NCBI GenBank assembly: GCA_038496675.1
Contig: CM076671.1
Span: 7,657,814 to 7,721,813, forward strand
From: Rachycentron canadum
Lineage: Eukaryota > Chordata > Actinopteri > Carangiformes > Rachycentridae
Direction of reading: 5' to 3'
DNA: 64,000 bases
Part shown: one piece after another, positions 62,220-64,000 of the stretch
Layout: each line of letters begins with the position of its first letter
Position numbering within the stretch: the first letter of the stretch is position 1
Made by a program: the position numbers and the translations under genes
Notes under the pieces: generated by a model
Told to the model about the DNA's origin: nothing
What the model saw: the letters and a program-made list of their open reading frames with translations, nothing else
The model's database searches: none

Positions 62220-62342
62220 GTTTGTGTCTTATCTCCATGGAAACCATTTTTGCTTCTCAAAAGCATTGCATTTACTAACTGATGGTGCATGAAATAAGTC
62301 AGGATATTCTGATGCAGGTCCTTTGTGTTTCCTCTGAATCAG
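62220..62342 (+). other. nckap5 intron, 123 bp, phase 0
   Basis: It is a minimal-size intron with donor gtttgt and acceptor tcctctgaatcag. It is by far the shortest intron in the window, while the others range from 1.7 to 23.3 kb. Confidence 0.93.
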
Positions 62343-62462
62343 GATCTGAGAGAGGAATGTCTGAAGCTGCGGACCAGAGTCTTTGACCTGGAGCAGCAGA
62401 ACCGGGCGCTGAGCGTTTTGTTCCAGCAGAGGATCAAGCCTGCCTCAGACCTGCTTCTTCAG
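62343..62462 (+). CDS. nckap5: Nck-associated protein 5, internal coding exon (window exon 8)
   Basis: This 120-nt exon (40 codons, phase 0 at both ends) reads DLREECLKLRTRVFDLEQQN then RALSVLFQQRIKPASDLLLQ, residues 219-258 of the part seen here, and ends at donor gtacgc. The VFDLEQQNRAL-LFQQR motif is the clearest signature of the NCKAP5/NCKAP5L family, and the form here is closer to NCKAP5. The next exon, and the very long exon encoding the proline-rich Nck-binding region, are not within the remaining 1.5 kb. Confidence 0.96.
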
Positions 62463-64000
62463 GTACGCCGCCCACTCAGACCCCACTCAGCTGTTCACAC
62501 TGACTCTCACAGTCGGCCAATAAGTTTCAGCCGAGCAGCAGGGGAATAATAGAATTAATGCAGGTGAAGGCAGACTCACACTTCGTCAGAATTGCTCTGA
62601 GGGCAGAAATAAAACCTTGATGAGTGTCGAACAGTCTGAGCTGCACTAGACCCTGCTAAGTCTTACAGATGTTGTCATGTTTTTTTCCATATCTGTTGTA
62701 AACCTGCCTTTTGCTGCACTCAGTCGACTTGCAAATGAAGCAGCAGCTCCTCTAGTACACAAGACTGAGGGCTTGCTCTCCTGCATTTGAAGTTGTTTTT
62801 CATCTGGGTTGTATTAAAATGTTCTTGTGGTGCGTTCTGAAGCGGAGATAAAGGAAGAACTGGGCCTTAAAGCTTCGATCCCTTGTAGTTGTTTTGGTTT
62901 ATCAGACACCAAGGTTCATTCTGAGGTTGTGTATTTGTAGTTTTAATGTTGTTATTTTTATGGTTTCAAGTCGAGGATTCATGCGTGCACTAAGGACTCT
63001 CCAGCATGCTGGGGGGGGGATTAAACTGATTCTTGAGGAATGTTTGCACCACTAGAGGTATAATCTTCTCCAGGAAGGGACAACTTGTTGCCCTTTCATC
63101 TTACAAAACAAAAAAGATTTGATCCAGCAACAACCAGTCTCTATTCTGTAACCATCAGACAGTGATCACTGTACTTATATTCTCCTTAAAACCCACACTC
63201 TCTCATTTGAAGTTGCTGAAAAGTGGCTCAGTTCAAGTGTCTGGTCTATTGGAAAACACCAATTGATTTTTTTATACCTGCAACCCAAATATCATCAACT
63301 GCGATAGAGCATCGTAAAGCAATGGGGTCGATGTGGAAACCAGGATGTCACATAAGTGTACAAATTACCACAAGGCTCCTCTCTGGCAATGTGAAAATAG
63401 AAAGCTGGCACAAACAGAGCAAAAAGGAGGTGTCAGTCCATTTGGAGGAGAGGAGAAGAAATAGTAGAAATAAGGATGAAAAGAGAGGACACAAGCAAGG
63501 GTAGATAAGCAGGGAAGGACAGGAAAGTGAAAATGGAGAGAGATGAGATAGCAGGGGAGCATGAGTGTCCAGACGTTAAGGAGGTAGAAATGAAAAACTA
63601 AAGGCCAAATAAGAAGAGGCAGAAATAGAGTTAATGGATTTTTTTTAAAAAAGAAAGAAAGAAACATTACGGCTCTGGGAGTGTTGTAAAGCTCTCTGTC
63701 AGTTCCAGCTACTTCCAGTGCCATTATCGGACAGAGCAGAACATTGCCGAGCAAAACCGCAATTTCAAAAGCCTGAAGAGGGATACTGATGATTTAACCG
63801 GGGACCAAGAGGTGCTATCTAGCTGGAGATGTGAATTAAGGCACTCAGATACATGATAGAGTTGTACCTTATTGGCATTCAGCCGAGACCACGCTAATAT
63901 GTTTTTATTTCCCCCTCAGCTGAAAAGAAACTAATGCAATTCTGTGCTTATATATCAGCATGTTAAGACAGGTCAAAAGGAAATAAATCACATAATGTGT
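62463..64000 (+). other. nckap5 intron, 5' part, runs off the window
   Basis: The family's next exon is not seen here. The only strong acceptor-like site, ttccccctcag ending at 63919, opens a frame that stops after four codons. An A/G-rich patch lies at 63420-63560 and a T8-A-rich run at 63640-63665. Confidence 0.75.

Noticed and set aside
63909..63935. Acceptor-like site ttccccctcag that could start the next exon
   Set aside because: The frame in the required phase stops after four codons and does not resemble the family sequence expected after DLLLQ.

Overview
This window comes from a vertebrate genome, most likely a spiny-rayed (percomorph) teleost fish. The evidence is small exons with GT-AG borders separated by kilobase introns, dense (CA)n/(TG)n microsatellites, a SINE of a type common in fish, and Tc1-like transposon relics. 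There is no sign of operons or of other dense gene content.

One gene is well supported. Eight plus-strand exons (6881-6954, 30263-30326, 40260-40393, 52858-52948, 57081-57263, 60413-60481, 62181-62219, 62343-62462) join in one frame into 774 nt (258 codons). The product matches, from memory of the family, the N-terminal coiled-coil region of Nck-associated protein 5 (NCKAP5), and fits NCKAP5 better than its paralogue NCKAP5L. Both ends of the gene are outside the window: the first exon should lie upstream of 6881, and the large exon with the Nck-binding proline-rich region should lie beyond 64000. Intron phases are 2, 0, 2, 0, 0, 0, 0, 0. The last four exons are therefore each skippable without a frameshift.

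Layout: 1-6880 is upstream intron with nothing firm in it. 6955-30262 is a 23.3 kb intron. It holds a Tc1-type MITE, a second MITE-like element, a decayed Tc1 transposase, several tandem repeats, a copy of a three-member dispersed repeat, and a candidate internal promoter with a first exon near 17.5-18.0 kb. 30327-40259 holds a palindromic RFX-type X-box and the second dispersed-repeat copy. 40394-52857 holds a SINE with a 6-bp array expanded inside it. 52949-57080 holds a second array of the same hexamer on the opposite strand and the third dispersed-repeat copy. The 3' cluster of exons (57-62.5 kb) is compact and ends with a 39-nt microexon whose splice-acceptor tract is partly a microsatellite.

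I found no clearly new coding system. The most notable signals are the candidate alternative promoter, the paired hexamer arrays, the microsatellite acceptor and the modular dispersed repeat. All annotation was done by eye; no alignment or database search was run.
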